A DNA stretch of 64,000 nt. Source: Mycobacterium sp. Aquia_216 (GTDB lineage: Bacteria; Actinomycetota; Actinomycetes; Mycobacteriales; Mycobacteriaceae). Where the stretch lies: the NCBI RefSeq assembly GCF_026723865.1, contig NZ_CP113529.1, positions 310,001 through 374,000 of the forward strand. Direction: 5' to 3'. Each line of letters opens with the position of its first letter. Within the stretch, counting starts at the first letter, position 1. The position numbers and the translations under genes were made by a program. Shown here piece by piece: positions 55,713 to 64,000 of the stretch. The notes under the pieces were generated by a model, which saw only the letters and a list, made by a program, of their open reading frames with translations, was not told where the DNA came from and searched no databases.

Positions 55713-56639
55713 TCAGCGTGCGCCGAGGACCCCGCTCAACAGCTCGATCAGCGCGCGCGGCTGATCGCTTTGCACGGAGTGTCCGGAATTCTCGACGACG
55801 TGGACCTGGCGGAAATGCGTTGCGCGATTGGTGAGTTCGATCGCGTCGTCGTCGGTGACGAAGGGCGACGAGCCGCCGCGCACCAGGGTGACGGGTGCGG
55901 TCAATGCGTCGACGTCGTCCCACAAGTCACCGAAGTTGGGGACGGCGCGGATGGCGTCGTAGCGCCACGCCCAGTTGCCGTTGTCGAGCCGCCGCGAGTT
56001 GTGGAAGACGCCGCGGCGCAGCGCCTTGACTTCGCGGTGCGGGGCCGCGGCGACGGTCGCGTCCAGAATGGCCTGGAAGCTGGGGAACTCACGTTCGCCC
56101 TGCACCAGCGCGACGGTGCCCTGTTGCTCGGTGGTCAGCTCGGCGTACCGGTGCAACGCCGACGGGGTGACGTCGACCAGGACGAGTTCGCGTACCAGGT
56201 CGGGGGCTATTGCGCCGATGCGGATCGCCGTCAACCCGCCCAACGACATGCCGACGATGAGATCGGCATCGGGTGCGAAGTCGCGGAGCACCGGTGCCAC
56301 GGCGTCGGCGTTGTTCCGCGGGGAGTAGTCGCCATCCTCCCGCCAGCCTGAATGTCCGTGGCCCGGAAGGTCGACCGCCAAGGCCGGCACACCGAGGCCG
56401 ACGATGACGGTGTCCCAGGTGTGGGCGTTCTGTCCGCCGCCGTGCAGAAAGACGATCCGCGGCGGAGTGCCGCCCCAGCGCAGTGCGCTGACTCGGCCGT
56501 TCGGCGTATCGGCCTCGATGCGCTCGACGTCGGGCAGCGGACCTGTGACGCCGGCTTGCTCGGCGTTCTCGGACAGCAGCGAGAATTCGGAGAGTCCGTC
56601 CAGTTCGTCTTCGGAGATCTCGGTCACGATCTTCGACAC
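55713..56639 (-). CDS. Alpha/beta hydrolase (Rv0045c type)
   Basis: 308 residues (Mtb 298). Nucleophile elbow GMSLGG, catalytic His in ENSGHSVQSDQP, oxyanion loop FLHGGGQNAHTW, and DLPGHGHSGWREDGDYSP. The Mtb homologue is a cytosolic esterase of short acyl esters. GTG 56639 (VSKIVTEISEDELDGL) chosen for match to the family N-terminus. Confidence 0.92.
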   Translation of the reverse strand: MSKIVTEISEDELDGLSEFSLLSENAEQAGVTGPLPDVERIEADTPNGRVSALRWGGTPPRIVFLHGGGQNAHTWDTVIVGLGVPALAVDLPGHGHSGWREDGDYSPRNNADAVAPVLRDFAPDADLIVGMSLGGLTAIRIGAIAPDLVRELVLVDVTPSALHRYAELTTEQQGTVALVQGEREFPSFQAILDATVAAAPHREVKALRRGVFHNSRRLDNGNWAWRYDAIRAVPNFGDLWDDVDALTAPVTLVRGGSSPFVTDDDAIELTNRATHFRQVHVVENSGHSVQSDQPRALIELLSGVLGAR

Positions 56640-56645
56640 TAGAGG

Positions 56646-57080
56646 ACATGGCGGCGGCGAATACCGCGGAATCGCTCCCACAACGCGGCGCTGCGCTCCG
56701 CGGTACTCACCAGGCCGTATCCCGGCGGAAGCAGGCGCGCGATGTCCTGGTGATGACCAATGTGGTGTCCAGCGCGGCGGGTTCGCCGTCCAGCATGTGG
56801 CGGTAGGTCGAGTTCTCGCGTTCGAAGCCGTGGTGTCCGGCCGGGTTGTGGACATTCGGATCACGATGCGCCGTGACGAGCCGGATGCACCCGTCGAATT
56901 CGACGATCAGCGCCTCGACCGCAGTCGTCGACGCCGAGCTGACGGCCGAACAGGATTCGCGTGCGCGGCCAGGTCAGCGTCAGCGCACACCCGCCACCGT
57001 CACCGCACACTCGAGGAGTGAATTCGAACTGCCCGGTGCATTCGATTCCGCAGCGCGCCGCGTAACGGCGCGCTAGATCG
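56646..57080 (-). pseudogene. Possible decayed gene between the hydrolase and ino1
   Basis: No intact gene fits this 443-base gap, but minus-strand frames contain protein-like stretches in different registers. From the ino1 side: CTGQFEFTPRVCGDGGG and LTLTWPRTRILFGRQLG; then AVEALIVEFDGCIRLVTAHR and HHGFERENSTYRHMLDGEP; then IARLLPPGYGLVSTAERSAA. Each shift is by a frame, as in a gene with several indels. I cannot name the ancestor; chance is possible. Confidence 0.3.
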
Positions 57081-57082
57081 AC

Positions 57083-58180
57083 TTAACCCCCGATGATGAA
57101 CGCTTCGAGCTGGGTACGGGCGATGTCGTCGGGCAGCTGCTTGGGCGGGCTCTTCATCAGGTACGCCGACGCCGGGATCACCGGACCGCCGATGCCGCGG
57201 TCCTTGGCGATCTTGGCCGCCCGCACCGCGTCGATGATGACACCCGCCGAGTTCGGCGAGTCCCACACCTCGAGCTTGTACTCCAGGTTCAGCGGCACGT
57301 CCCCGAAGGCGCGACCCTCCAGGCGGACGTAGGCCCACTTGCGGTCATCGAGCCAGCCCACGTGGTCGGACGGGCCGATGTGGACGTCCTTGGTCTTGAA
57401 CTCGCGCTGGACGTTGGACGTCACGGCTTGCGTCTTCGAGATCTTCTTGGACTCCAACCGCTCGCGCTCGAGCATGTTCAGGAAGTCCATGTTGCCGCCG
57501 ACGTTGAGCTGCATGGTGCGGTCGAGCTGCACGCCGCGGTCCTCGAACAGCTTGGCCATCACGCGGTGCGTGATCGTCGCACCGACCTGGCTCTTGATGT
57601 CGTCACCGACAATCGGCACACCGGCGTCGGTGAACTTCTTGGCCCACACCGGGTCGGAAGCGATGAACACCGGCAGGGCGTTGACAAACGCCACGCCGGC
57701 GTCGATCGCGCACTGCGCGTAGAACTTGTCGGCCTCTTCGGAGCCCACCGGCAGGTAGGACACCATCACGTCGACCTTGGCTTCGCGCAGCACCTTGACC
57801 ACGTCGACGGCCTCGGTGTCGGAGATCTCGATCGTCTCGGCGTAGTACTTGCCGATACCGTCGAGGGTCGGGCCGCGCTGCACGGTCACGTTGGTCGGCG
57901 GCACGTCGGCGATCTTGATCGTGTTGTTCTCCGACGCGAAGATCGCCTCCGAGAGGTCGAAGCCGACCTTCTTGGCGTCCACGTCGAACGCGGCGACGAA
58001 CTTCACGTCGCGGACGTGGTACTGGCCGAACTTGACGTGCATCAAGCCGGGCACGGTGCTGTTCGCGTCGGCGTCGTAGTAATACTGGACGCCCTGAACC
58101 AGTGAGGACGCGCAGTTACCGACGCCGACAATGGCGACTCGTACCTCGGTCGACGCGTCGGGCGCGTTGTGCTGACTCAT
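57083..58180 (-). CDS. ino1: Inositol-3-phosphate synthase
   Basis: 365 residues (Mtb 367). NAD-binding [12 protein letters not shown], then [55 protein letters not shown] and [20 protein letters not shown]. Converts glucose-6-phosphate to inositol-1-phosphate for phosphatidylinositol, PIMs, LAM and mycothiol. Downstream of a PadR regulator in the same direction, 63 bases apart; the pair is conserved in Mtb (Rv0047c-Rv0046c). Confidence 0.97.
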   Translation of the reverse strand: MSQHNAPDASTEVRVAIVGVGNCASSLVQGVQYYYDADANSTVPGLMHVKFGQYHVRDVKFVAAFDVDAKKVGFDLSEAIFASENNTIKIADVPPTNVTVQRGPTLDGIGKYYAETIEISDTEAVDVVKVLREAKVDVMVSYLPVGSEEADKFYAQCAIDAGVAFVNALPVFIASDPVWAKKFTDAGVPIVGDDIKSQVGATITHRVMAKLFEDRGVQLDRTMQLNVGGNMDFLNMLERERLESKKISKTQAVTSNVQREFKTKDVHIGPSDHVGWLDDRKWAYVRLEGRAFGDVPLNLEYKLEVWDSPNSAGVIIDAVRAAKIAKDRGIGGPVIPASAYLMKSPPKQLPDDIARTQLEAFIIGG

Positions 58181-58243
58181 TAGGGCGTTCTCCTTACCTC
58201 AATTACCTATGTCTCGATGTCCGGGCGGGGTCGTGCAGGGGGT

Positions 58244-58786
58244 CTATATCTGTTCGGTGAGTCCGGGCGCCGCCCGCTCCGCGGCGATGAGCTCGTTGAG
58301 CCACTTGACTTCACGCTCACTGGACTCGAGCCCGAGTTGGTGCAGCTGCCGCGTGTAACGGTCGAGTGAGCTGCTGGCCCGCGCGATGGCGTCACGCAGT
58401 CCTTCACGGCGTTCCTCGACCTGACGGCGGCGACCCTCAAGAATCCGCATCCGCGCTTCCGCGGGAGTGCGATTGAAGAACGCCAGATGTACTCCGAAAC
58501 CGTCGTCGGTGTAGTTGTGCGGACCGGTGTCGGCCACCAGCTCACCGAAACGCTGGCGACCCTTCTCGGTCAGCTCGTAGACCCGACGGGCCCGCCGGAC
58601 CGGGGTACCGGCCGGCGCGGCGTTCTCGGCGATCAACCCATCGGCCTGCATGCGTCGCAGCGCTGGGTAGAGCGAACCGTACGAAAACGCGCGGAACGCA
58701 CCGAGTAGGCCGGTCAGCCGCTTGCGCAACTCGTAGCCATGCATCGGCGATTCGATCAGGAGGCCGAGGATGGCGAGTTCCAGCAT
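58244..58786 (-). CDS. PadR-family regulator (Rv0047c type)
   Basis: 180 residues, as in Mtb. PadR winged HTH at 1-80 (MLELAILGLLIESPMHGYEL, AFSYGSLYPALRRMQADGLI) and a helical dimerisation region (RRRQVEERREGLRDAIARAS). Start MLELAIL has a perfect AAGGAGGTGACTCG in front; the six-codon extension to 58804 is not needed. Likely autoregulated through the upstream palindrome and probably affects ino1 (inference). Confidence 0.94.
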   Translation of the reverse strand: MLELAILGLLIESPMHGYELRKRLTGLLGAFRAFSYGSLYPALRRMQADGLIAENAAPAGTPVRRARRVYELTEKGRQRFGELVADTGPHNYTDDGFGVHLAFFNRTPAEARMRILEGRRRQVEERREGLRDAIARASSSLDRYTRQLHQLGLESSEREVKWLNELIAAERAAPGLTEQI

Positions 58787-58834
58787 CGAGTCACCTCCTT
58801 GCATAGCTAGTTACGACGGGCCGACGCCTCGCGA

Positions 58835-58857
58835 AATAGTATCGTCTCGATATATTA
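58835..58857. promoter_or_regulatory. Imperfect palindrome, candidate PadR operator
   Basis: TAGTATCG-TCT-CGATATAT: inner ATCG/CGAT arms are perfect around a 3-base centre and outer arms nearly so. It lies 49 bases upstream of the PadR start, in the only AT-rich stretch nearby, and the dyad size suits PadR proteins. Confidence 0.5.
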
Positions 58858-58860
58858 GCC

Positions 58861-59131
58861 ACAACACTACCGCGTGTTGGCATGGTGTTTAGGCACCAAG
58901 ATCTGATGACCCGGCGATGTGGGCGCCCCGGCTGGGTCGAGTGTGCGAAGGCGGCGTTAACGGTGCGTCGACGGCGGGAAAATGGCCGTGATCAGGCCCG
59001 GATTACACATTTCGCCATGGGGATGATCGTAGGAGTCAGCAGTTGTCACCGCGGGTTGTCAGCGCGGCACGACGGTGCCGACAGCCTCGGTTGCGTATCG
59101 GCGGTGCCGGCGGCGACGTACTCTGGTCAAC
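58861..59131. other. Non-coding stretch replacing the Rv0048c position
   Basis: Between the PadR promoter region and the DUF5318 gene I find no convincing coding sequence. In Mtb a gene for a ~289-residue protein (Rv0048c) lies in this interval; here it is absent, not merely broken. Confidence 0.5.
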
Positions 59132-59566
59132 GTGCGACTGCAGCGACAGGTGGTGGATTACGCGCTCCGGCGGCGCTCACTGCTGGCCGAGGTGTACTCC
59201 GGCCGCACGGGCGTGTCCGAGGTATGCGATGCAAACCCCTATTTGCTGCGCGCCGCTAAGTTTCACGGCAAAAGCAGCCAGGTGATGTGCCCGATCTGCC
59301 GTAAGGAACAGCTCACGCTGGTGTCGTGGGTGTTCGGCGATCATTTGGGCGCGGTATCGGGTTCGGCCCGCACGGCAGAAGAGCTGGTCATGCTGGCGAC
59401 TAAGTTCGACGAATTTTCGGTCCACGTCGTCGAGGTGTGCCGGACCTGCAGCTGGAATCACCTAGTCAAGTCGTATGTGCTCGGCGCGGAACGCCCGGCG
59501 CCTTCTCCTAAGGGGACCCGGTCCACGCGGACGGCACGCAACGGCGCCCGCACGGCCATTGAATAA
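59132..59566 (+). CDS. DUF5318 zinc-ribbon-like protein (Rv0049 type)
   Basis: About 144 residues from GTG 59132 (MRLQRQVVDYALRRRSLLAE). Two Cys pairs, CPICRKEQ and CRTCSWNH, ~55 residues apart look like a zinc ribbon. Also DANPYLLRAAKFHGK and LVSWVFGDHLGAVSG. No membrane segments. ATG 59075 is an alternative start, but homology begins at about LVNVRLQ. It is followed by ponA1 in the same direction. Function unknown. Confidence 0.85.
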   Translation: MRLQRQVVDYALRRRSLLAEVYSGRTGVSEVCDANPYLLRAAKFHGKSSQVMCPICRKEQLTLVSWVFGDHLGAVSGSARTAEELVMLATKFDEFSVHVVEVCRTCSWNHLVKSYVLGAERPAPSPKGTRSTRTARNGARTAIE

Positions 59567-59621
59567 CGAAGGGCGCCACGATCAGTCGCCCGATGACCCG
59601 AACGGGTCCGCGACTGAGCGT

Positions 59622-62129
59622 ATGAGCAAGGAACCCCACGCGGACCGTACGGACGATTCCGGCCATCCGGCGCACCGCTCCGACGGCGGGACCCGTCGCC
59701 GGGTTCCTCCTGACGATCGGCAGACGACGATCCTCCCGCCGGTGATCGACGACCGGTCGCCGCGGCGGTCCGACCCGATCGACGAAGTCAAGGCCGCGTT
59801 GGGCGGCACTTCGACAACGCCCCGGGATGCGCTCGAGGAGGTGAAGGCCGCCCTCGACGGCCGGTCGACACCCGCGTCGCGTCGTGACCGCCCGCTGTCC
59901 GGTCGCCCACCGGAAGGCCCGCCGCCGCCACCGCGACGACCCGGCGGCCCCGAAGGGCCAGGCCACCGGGCTCCCGGGTCGGGGCTGGACTGGAGCTGGA
60001 TCGAGCAGATCAACTGGCGGTGGGTGCGGCGCGCGGCCTACCTCAGCGCGGCAGTCCTGGTGCTGTTGCCGATCGTGACGTTCGCGATGGCGTATTTCAT
60101 CGTAGACATTCCCAAGCCGGGCAATATCCGCACCAATCAGGTCTCCACCATCCTGGCCAGCGACGGCTCGGAGATCGCGAAAATTGTTCCGCCCGAAGGC
60201 AATCGGGTCGATGTCAACATCAACCAGGTGCCGGTGCACGTCCGCCAGGCCGTTATCGCCGCCGAAGACCGCAACTTCTATTCGAATCCGGGGTTCGACT
60301 TCAGCGGCTTCGCGCGGGCCGTGAGCAACAACCTCTTCGGCAACGGCGATCTGCAGGGCGGCTCGACGATCACGCAGCAATACGTGAAGAACGCGCTCGT
60401 GGGCTCCGCGCAGCACGGGTTCGCCGGCCTGATGCGCAAGGCCAAGGAACTCGTCATCGCCACCAAGATGTCGGGGGAGTGGTCCAAAGACGAAGTGCTG
60501 CAGGCCTATCTGAACATCATCTACTTCGGCCGCGGCGCGTACGGCATTTCGGCGGCGTCCAAGGCCTACTTCGACAAGCCCACCGACCAGTTGACCGTCT
60601 CCGAGGGGGCCCTGTTGGCGGCGCTGATCCGCCGGCCGTCTTCGCTGGACCCGGCCGTGGATCCCAAGGGCGCCGAGGCCCGCTGGAACTGGGTGCTGGA
60701 CGGCATGGTGGAAACCAAGGCGTTGTCGGCGAGCGATCGTGCGGCGCAGCAATTTCCCCAGACCGTCCCGCCCGATCAGGCTCGCGCGGAGAACCAGACC
60801 ACCGGCCCCAATGGCCTGATCGAACGCCAGGTCACCAAAGAGCTGATGGAACTGTTCAACATCGACGAGCAGACCCTGAACACTCAGGGCCTGCAGGTGA
60901 CCACCACGATCGATCCGAAGGCCCAGCAGTCCGCCGAGAAGGCCGTGTCGAAATACCTTGACGGGCAAGACCCCGACATGCGCTCGGCCGTGGTGTCCAT
61001 CGACCCGCACAACGGCGCGATCCGTGCGTACTACGGCGGCGCGGACGCCAACGGCTTCGACTTCGCCCAGGCCGGGCTGCAGACCGGATCGTCGTTCAAG
61101 GTGTTCGCGTTGGTAGCCGCGCTCCAGCAGGGCATCGGGTTGGGCTACCAGGTCGACAGCTCGCCGCTTACCGTCGACGGCATCAAGATCACCAACGTCG
61201 ACGGCGAAAACTGCGGCACGTGCAATATCGCCGAAGCGCTCAAGATGTCGCTGAACACGGCCTACTACCGGTTGATGCTCAAACTCAAGAATGGACCGGC
61301 GGCGGTCGCCGACGCCGCGCATCAGGCCGGTATCGCCAACAGTTTCCCCGGTGTCGCGCACACGCTGTCCGAGGACGGCAAGGGCGGACCGCCAAACAAC
61401 GGAATTGTGCTGGGCCAGTATCAAACTCGGCCGGTAGATATGGCCTCAGCGTATGCCACGTTGGCCGCTTCCGGTGTATACCACCCGCCGCACCTGGTAC
61501 AAAAAGTGGTCAATGCCGATGGCCAAGTGCTTTTCGACGCCGGAAACTCGGACAAGGGCGCCGACCAACGCATCGACAAGGCCGTGGCCGACAACACCAC
61601 CGCGGCCATGCAGCCGATCGCGTCCTATTCGCGGGGCCACGCCCTATCGGGAGGCCGGGCTTCGGCGGCCAAGACCGGCACAGTGCAGCTGGGCGACACC
61701 CAGGCCAACAAGGACGCGTGGATGGTCGGATACACCCCCTCGTTGTCGACGGCGGTGTGGGTGGGGACCGTCCAGGACAACGTGCCGCTGGTAACCGCTT
61801 CGGGCGCAGAGGTTTACGGCTCGGGGCTGCCGTCGGATATCTGGAAGTCGACGATGGATGGCGCGCTGAAGGGTACCGCCAACGAGACATTCCCCAAGCC
61901 GACCGAGATCGGTGGCTATGCGGGTGTACCCGCTCCGCCGCCGCCCCCGCCGCCGTCGGAGACCGTCATCCAGCCCACGATCGAGGTCGCACCGGGCATC
62001 ACGATCCCGGTCGGACCGCCCACGACGATCACCGCGGCACCGCCACCCCCGCCCGGGGCTCCCGCGGGGCAATTCGGACCGCAGCAGCCGGCACCGGTCG
62101 GCCCGCCATTCGGGCAACCGCCACCGTGA
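59622..62129 (+). CDS. ponA1: Class A penicillin-binding protein PonA1
   Basis: About 835 residues from ATG 59622. Long Pro/Arg/Asp-rich cytoplasmic N-terminus (~1-180) with two repeats of DxxxEVKAAL, one membrane helix (AAYLSAAVLVLLPIVTFAMA), a GT51 glycosyltransferase domain (AVIAAEDRNFYSNPGFD, GGSTITQQYVKNAL) and a transpeptidase domain: SxxK in GSSFKVFA, SxN as SLNTAYY, KTG in AAKTGTVQLG. The Pro-rich C-terminus follows. A bifunctional peptidoglycan synthase. The frame is open to 59475, overlapping the DUF5318 gene. GTGA overlap with the next gene. Confidence 0.95.
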   Translation: MSKEPHADRTDDSGHPAHRSDGGTRRRVPPDDRQTTILPPVIDDRSPRRSDPIDEVKAALGGTSTTPRDALEEVKAALDGRSTPASRRDRPLSGRPPEGPPPPPRRPGGPEGPGHRAPGSGLDWSWIEQINWRWVRRAAYLSAAVLVLLPIVTFAMAYFIVDIPKPGNIRTNQVSTILASDGSEIAKIVPPEGNRVDVNINQVPVHVRQAVIAAEDRNFYSNPGFDFSGFARAVSNNLFGNGDLQGGSTITQQYVKNALVGSAQHGFAGLMRKAKELVIATKMSGEWSKDEVLQAYLNIIYFGRGAYGISAASKAYFDKPTDQLTVSEGALLAALIRRPSSLDPAVDPKGAEARWNWVLDGMVETKALSASDRAAQQFPQTVPPDQARAENQTTGPNGLIERQVTKELMELFNIDEQTLNTQGLQVTTTIDPKAQQSAEKAVSKYLDGQDPDMRSAVVSIDPHNGAIRAYYGGADANGFDFAQAGLQTGSSFKVFALVAALQQGIGLGYQVDSSPLTVDGIKITNVDGENCGTCNIAEALKMSLNTAYYRLMLKLKNGPAAVADAAHQAGIANSFPGVAHTLSEDGKGGPPNNGIVLGQYQTRPVDMASAYATLAASGVYHPPHLVQKVVNADGQVLFDAGNSDKGADQRIDKAVADNTTAAMQPIASYSRGHALSGGRASAAKTGTVQLGDTQANKDAWMVGYTPSLSTAVWVGTVQDNVPLVTASGAEVYGSGLPSDIWKSTMDGALKGTANETFPKPTEIGGYAGVPAPPPPPPPSETVIQPTIEVAPGITIPVGPPTTITAAPPPPPGAPAGQFGPQQPAPVGPPFGQPPP

Positions 62130-63778
62130 CCGGCGCTCAGCAGGAGAGCGCCACCATTTCACCGCGGCCGCTGGCGGAGGATCTGCGTAGCGCCGATAAC
62201 CGCGATTGCCCCAGCCACACAGACTCTTTGGGGGCCGCCCTGGCCGACGCCATCGGCGGACCGGTGGGCCGGCACGCGCTGATCGGCCGCGCCCGGTTGA
62301 TGACACCGGTACGGGTGATGTTTTTGATCGCGCTGGTCTTCATGGCGCTGGGCTGGTCGACGAAGGCGGCGTGCCTGCAGAGCACCGGCACGGGGGCCGG
62401 AGATCTGCGCGTCGCAAACTGGGACAACCAGCGCGCCTACTACGAGTTGTGTTATTCGGATACGGTGCCGTTGTACAGCGCCGAGTTGTTGAACAAGGGC
62501 TTGTTTCCCTACAAGTCGAGCTGGACCGAAATCGATTCCAGCGGTACACCGCAGACCCGTTACGACGGTAAGCCCGCGGTGCGCTACATGGAGTATCCGG
62601 TGCTGACCGGGGTGTATCAGTATGCGTCGATGGCGCTGGCCAAGACCTACACCGCGGTGAGCAAGCTGGCACCATTGCCGGTGATCGCCGAGGTGGTGGT
62701 GTTCTTCGACATCGCCGCGTTCGGGCTGGCGCTGGCCTGGCTGGCGACCGTCTGGGCGACCGCGGGCCTGTCCGGCCGCCGCATCTGGGACGCGGCCCTG
62801 GTGGCCGCCTCGCCGCTGCTGATCTTCCAGATATTCACCAATTTCGATGCACTGGCAACGGGATTCGCGATGGCCGGTCTGCTGGCGTGGGCACGGCGTA
62901 AACCGGTGCTGGCGGGTGTGCTGATCGGGTTGGGCGGCGCCGCCAAAATGTATCCATTGCTGTTCCTGGGCCCGATGCTGGTGCTGGCCATCCGCACCCG
63001 GCGCTACCGTGCGCTGGCACGCACCGCCGGCTCGGCGGCGGTGACCTGGCTGTTGGTCAATCTGCCGGTGCTGCTGAAGTATCCGCGCGGATGGTCGGAG
63101 TTTTTCCGGCTCAACGCTCGGCGCGGCGACGACATGGACTCGGTGTACAACGTGGTGAAATCGTTCACCGGCTGGCGCGGTTTCGACCCGAAGCTGGGCT
63201 TCTGGGAGCCACCCACAGTGCTCAATGCCGTGGCCGCGGTGTCATTCGTAGCATGTTGTGCGGCAATCACTTACATCGCGTTGACCGCTCCGCAACGGCC
63301 ACGGGTGCCGCAACTGCTGTTTCTGGTCGTCGCCGCGTTCCTGCTGACCAACAAGGTGTGGAGCCCGCAGTTCTCGCTGTGGTTGGTCCCATTGGCGGTG
63401 CTGGCTTTGCCGCATCGACGGGTGCTGCTGGCGTGGATGACGATCGACGCGCTGGTGTGGGTGCCGCGGATGTACTACCTGTACGGAAATCCGAATCGTT
63501 CACTGCCGGAGCAGTTTTTCACCACGACGGTGTTGTTGCGCGACATCGCCGTCGTCGCGCTGTGCGCGCTGGTGATCCGCCAGATCTACCGGCCCGACGA
63601 AGATCTGGTGCGCTGGGACGGGCGCGTGGACGATCCCGCCGGCGGGCCGTTCGACCGTGCCCCCGATACACCGCCCGGCTGGCTCCCGGACTGGCTGCGT
63701 CCGGCCCGGTCGCGACGGGCGGGCGCACCGCCGCCTCCGCTCGACACAGAGCTCGCGAGCGCTCAAGGACAACCATGA
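62126..63778 (+). CDS. GT87-type polytopic membrane glycosyltransferase (Rv0051 type)
   Basis: 550 residues, about ten to twelve membrane helices. Cytosolic N-terminus MTGAQQESATISPRPLAED, then a first helix (MFLIALVFMALGWSTKAACL) and an extracytoplasmic loop with DNQRAYYELCYSDTVPLY and YMEYPVLTGVYQ; later GLGGAAKMYPLLFLGPML and TNKVWSPQFSLWLVPLAVL. Fits GT-C family GT87 that uses polyprenyl-phosphate sugars, perhaps a mannosyltransferase. The start overlaps the ponA1 stop; the stop overlaps the next start (ATGA). Confidence 0.92.
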   Translation: MTGAQQESATISPRPLAEDLRSADNRDCPSHTDSLGAALADAIGGPVGRHALIGRARLMTPVRVMFLIALVFMALGWSTKAACLQSTGTGAGDLRVANWDNQRAYYELCYSDTVPLYSAELLNKGLFPYKSSWTEIDSSGTPQTRYDGKPAVRYMEYPVLTGVYQYASMALAKTYTAVSKLAPLPVIAEVVVFFDIAAFGLALAWLATVWATAGLSGRRIWDAALVAASPLLIFQIFTNFDALATGFAMAGLLAWARRKPVLAGVLIGLGGAAKMYPLLFLGPMLVLAIRTRRYRALARTAGSAAVTWLLVNLPVLLKYPRGWSEFFRLNARRGDDMDSVYNVVKSFTGWRGFDPKLGFWEPPTVLNAVAAVSFVACCAAITYIALTAPQRPRVPQLLFLVVAAFLLTNKVWSPQFSLWLVPLAVLALPHRRVLLAWMTIDALVWVPRMYYLYGNPNRSLPEQFFTTTVLLRDIAVVALCALVIRQIYRPDEDLVRWDGRVDDPAGGPFDRAPDTPPGWLPDWLRPARSRRAGAPPPPLDTELASAQGQP

Positions 63779-64000
63779 CCCTGGTCGCCATCCCGTTGTT
63801 CCCCCGCTTCACCGCCCTCGACGCCGTCGGTCCCTACGAAGTGCTACAACGTATTCCGTCGATCGACGTGACGTTCGTCGGGCACCGCCGGGGTGAGGTG
63901 CGCACCGAGAACGGGATGCTCGGCGTCGCCTGCGACGCCAGCTTCGACGAAATCAGCGCTCCCGACGTGGTGGTGGTTCCCGGAGGCATCGGAACCCGAA
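63775..64000 (+). CDS. DJ-1/PfpI family protein, 5' part (Rv0052 type)
   Basis: Runs off the window end; 75 residues visible. MTLVAIPLFPRFTALDAVGPYEVLQR and PDVVVVPGGIGT fit the DJ-1/PfpI/GATase1-like fold; the nucleophilic Cys lies beyond the edge. Coupled to the upstream glycosyltransferase by ATGA. Could be a protein deglycase or isonitrile-hydratase-like enzyme. Confidence 0.85.
   Translation, partial: MTLVAIPLFPRFTALDAVGPYEVLQRIPSIDVTFVGHRRGEVRTENGMLGVACDASFDEISAPDVVVVPGGIGTR

Overview
The window is chromosomal DNA of a high-GC actinobacterium, almost certainly a non-tuberculous Mycobacterium. Gene order follows the oriC-proximal part of the M. tuberculosis (Mtb) chromosome very closely. 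It starts in the dciA-like gene (Rv0004 type), passes gyrB-gyrA, and ends inside a DJ-1/PfpI gene (Rv0052 type). Assignments to Mtb orthologues come from recalled protein sequence and synteny, not from a search.

Region by region: (1) 1-9,400: dciA 3' end, gyrB, gyrA, a DUF3566 membrane protein, tRNA-Ile and tRNA-Ala, a small secreted protein, a frameshifted excalibur-domain remnant, cwsA, ppiA, a PH-like membrane protein and crgA. (2) 9,500-20,800: a DUF881 protein, the trpG/pabA amidotransferase, then the minus-strand cell-shape and phosphosignalling operon fhaB-pstP-rodA-pbpA-pknA-pknB, with fhaA upstream; each of the five junctions from fhaB to pknB is a 4-bp start/stop overlap. (3) 21,046-26,615: tRNA-Leu, then an accessory block absent from the corresponding Mtb position as I know it: SCO6745-like protein, a PPE protein ending in a SHOCT domain, a GNAT-like protein, a pirin and an acyl-CoA dehydrogenase. 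(4) 26,710-33,327: whiB5, an XRE regulator, an NlpC/P60 hydrolase and a string of ESX-associated small proteins (Rv0023-Rv0029 type). (5) 33,687-41,348: a partial type VII secretion locus, YbaB/EspL-like protein, EccB, a three-ATPase EccC, PE and PPE, which most resembles the first half of ESX-2 (eccB2-eccC2-PE36-PPE69). It lacks EsxA/B-type substrates, EspG, EccD, MycP, EccE and EccA. In Mtb this position holds other genes (Rv0030-Rv0035). (6) 41,371-64,000: a tandem 51-bp repeat, then return to Mtb synteny: a mycothiol-dependent-isomerase-like protein, MFS transporter, YqgE/AlgH protein, SBF-like transporter, mtc28, leuS, SDR, MarR, a polar amino acid ABC system with a fused binding protein-permease, GntR, an F420 oxidoreductase, an alpha/beta hydrolase, ino1 with its PadR neighbour, a DUF5318 protein, ponA1, a GT87 membrane glycosyltransferase and a partial PfpI gene.

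How parts may work together: the Ser/Thr kinases PknA/PknB, phosphatase PstP and FHA readers FhaA/FhaB control septal and polar peptidoglycan synthesis by RodA, PbpA, PonA1, CrgA and CwsA, all encoded here. The regulator pair WhiB5/XRE sits next to a cell-wall hydrolase and the ESX-2-like module, suggesting a regulated export unit (inference). The most interesting points are the orphan ESX-2-like module with its associated genes, three evenly spaced TQV(I/L)P motifs that fit the FHA-docking rule in the large ESX-linked protein, the 51-bp tandem repeat, the PPE-SHOCT fusion, and Ser at the fluoroquinolone-determining position of GyrA.
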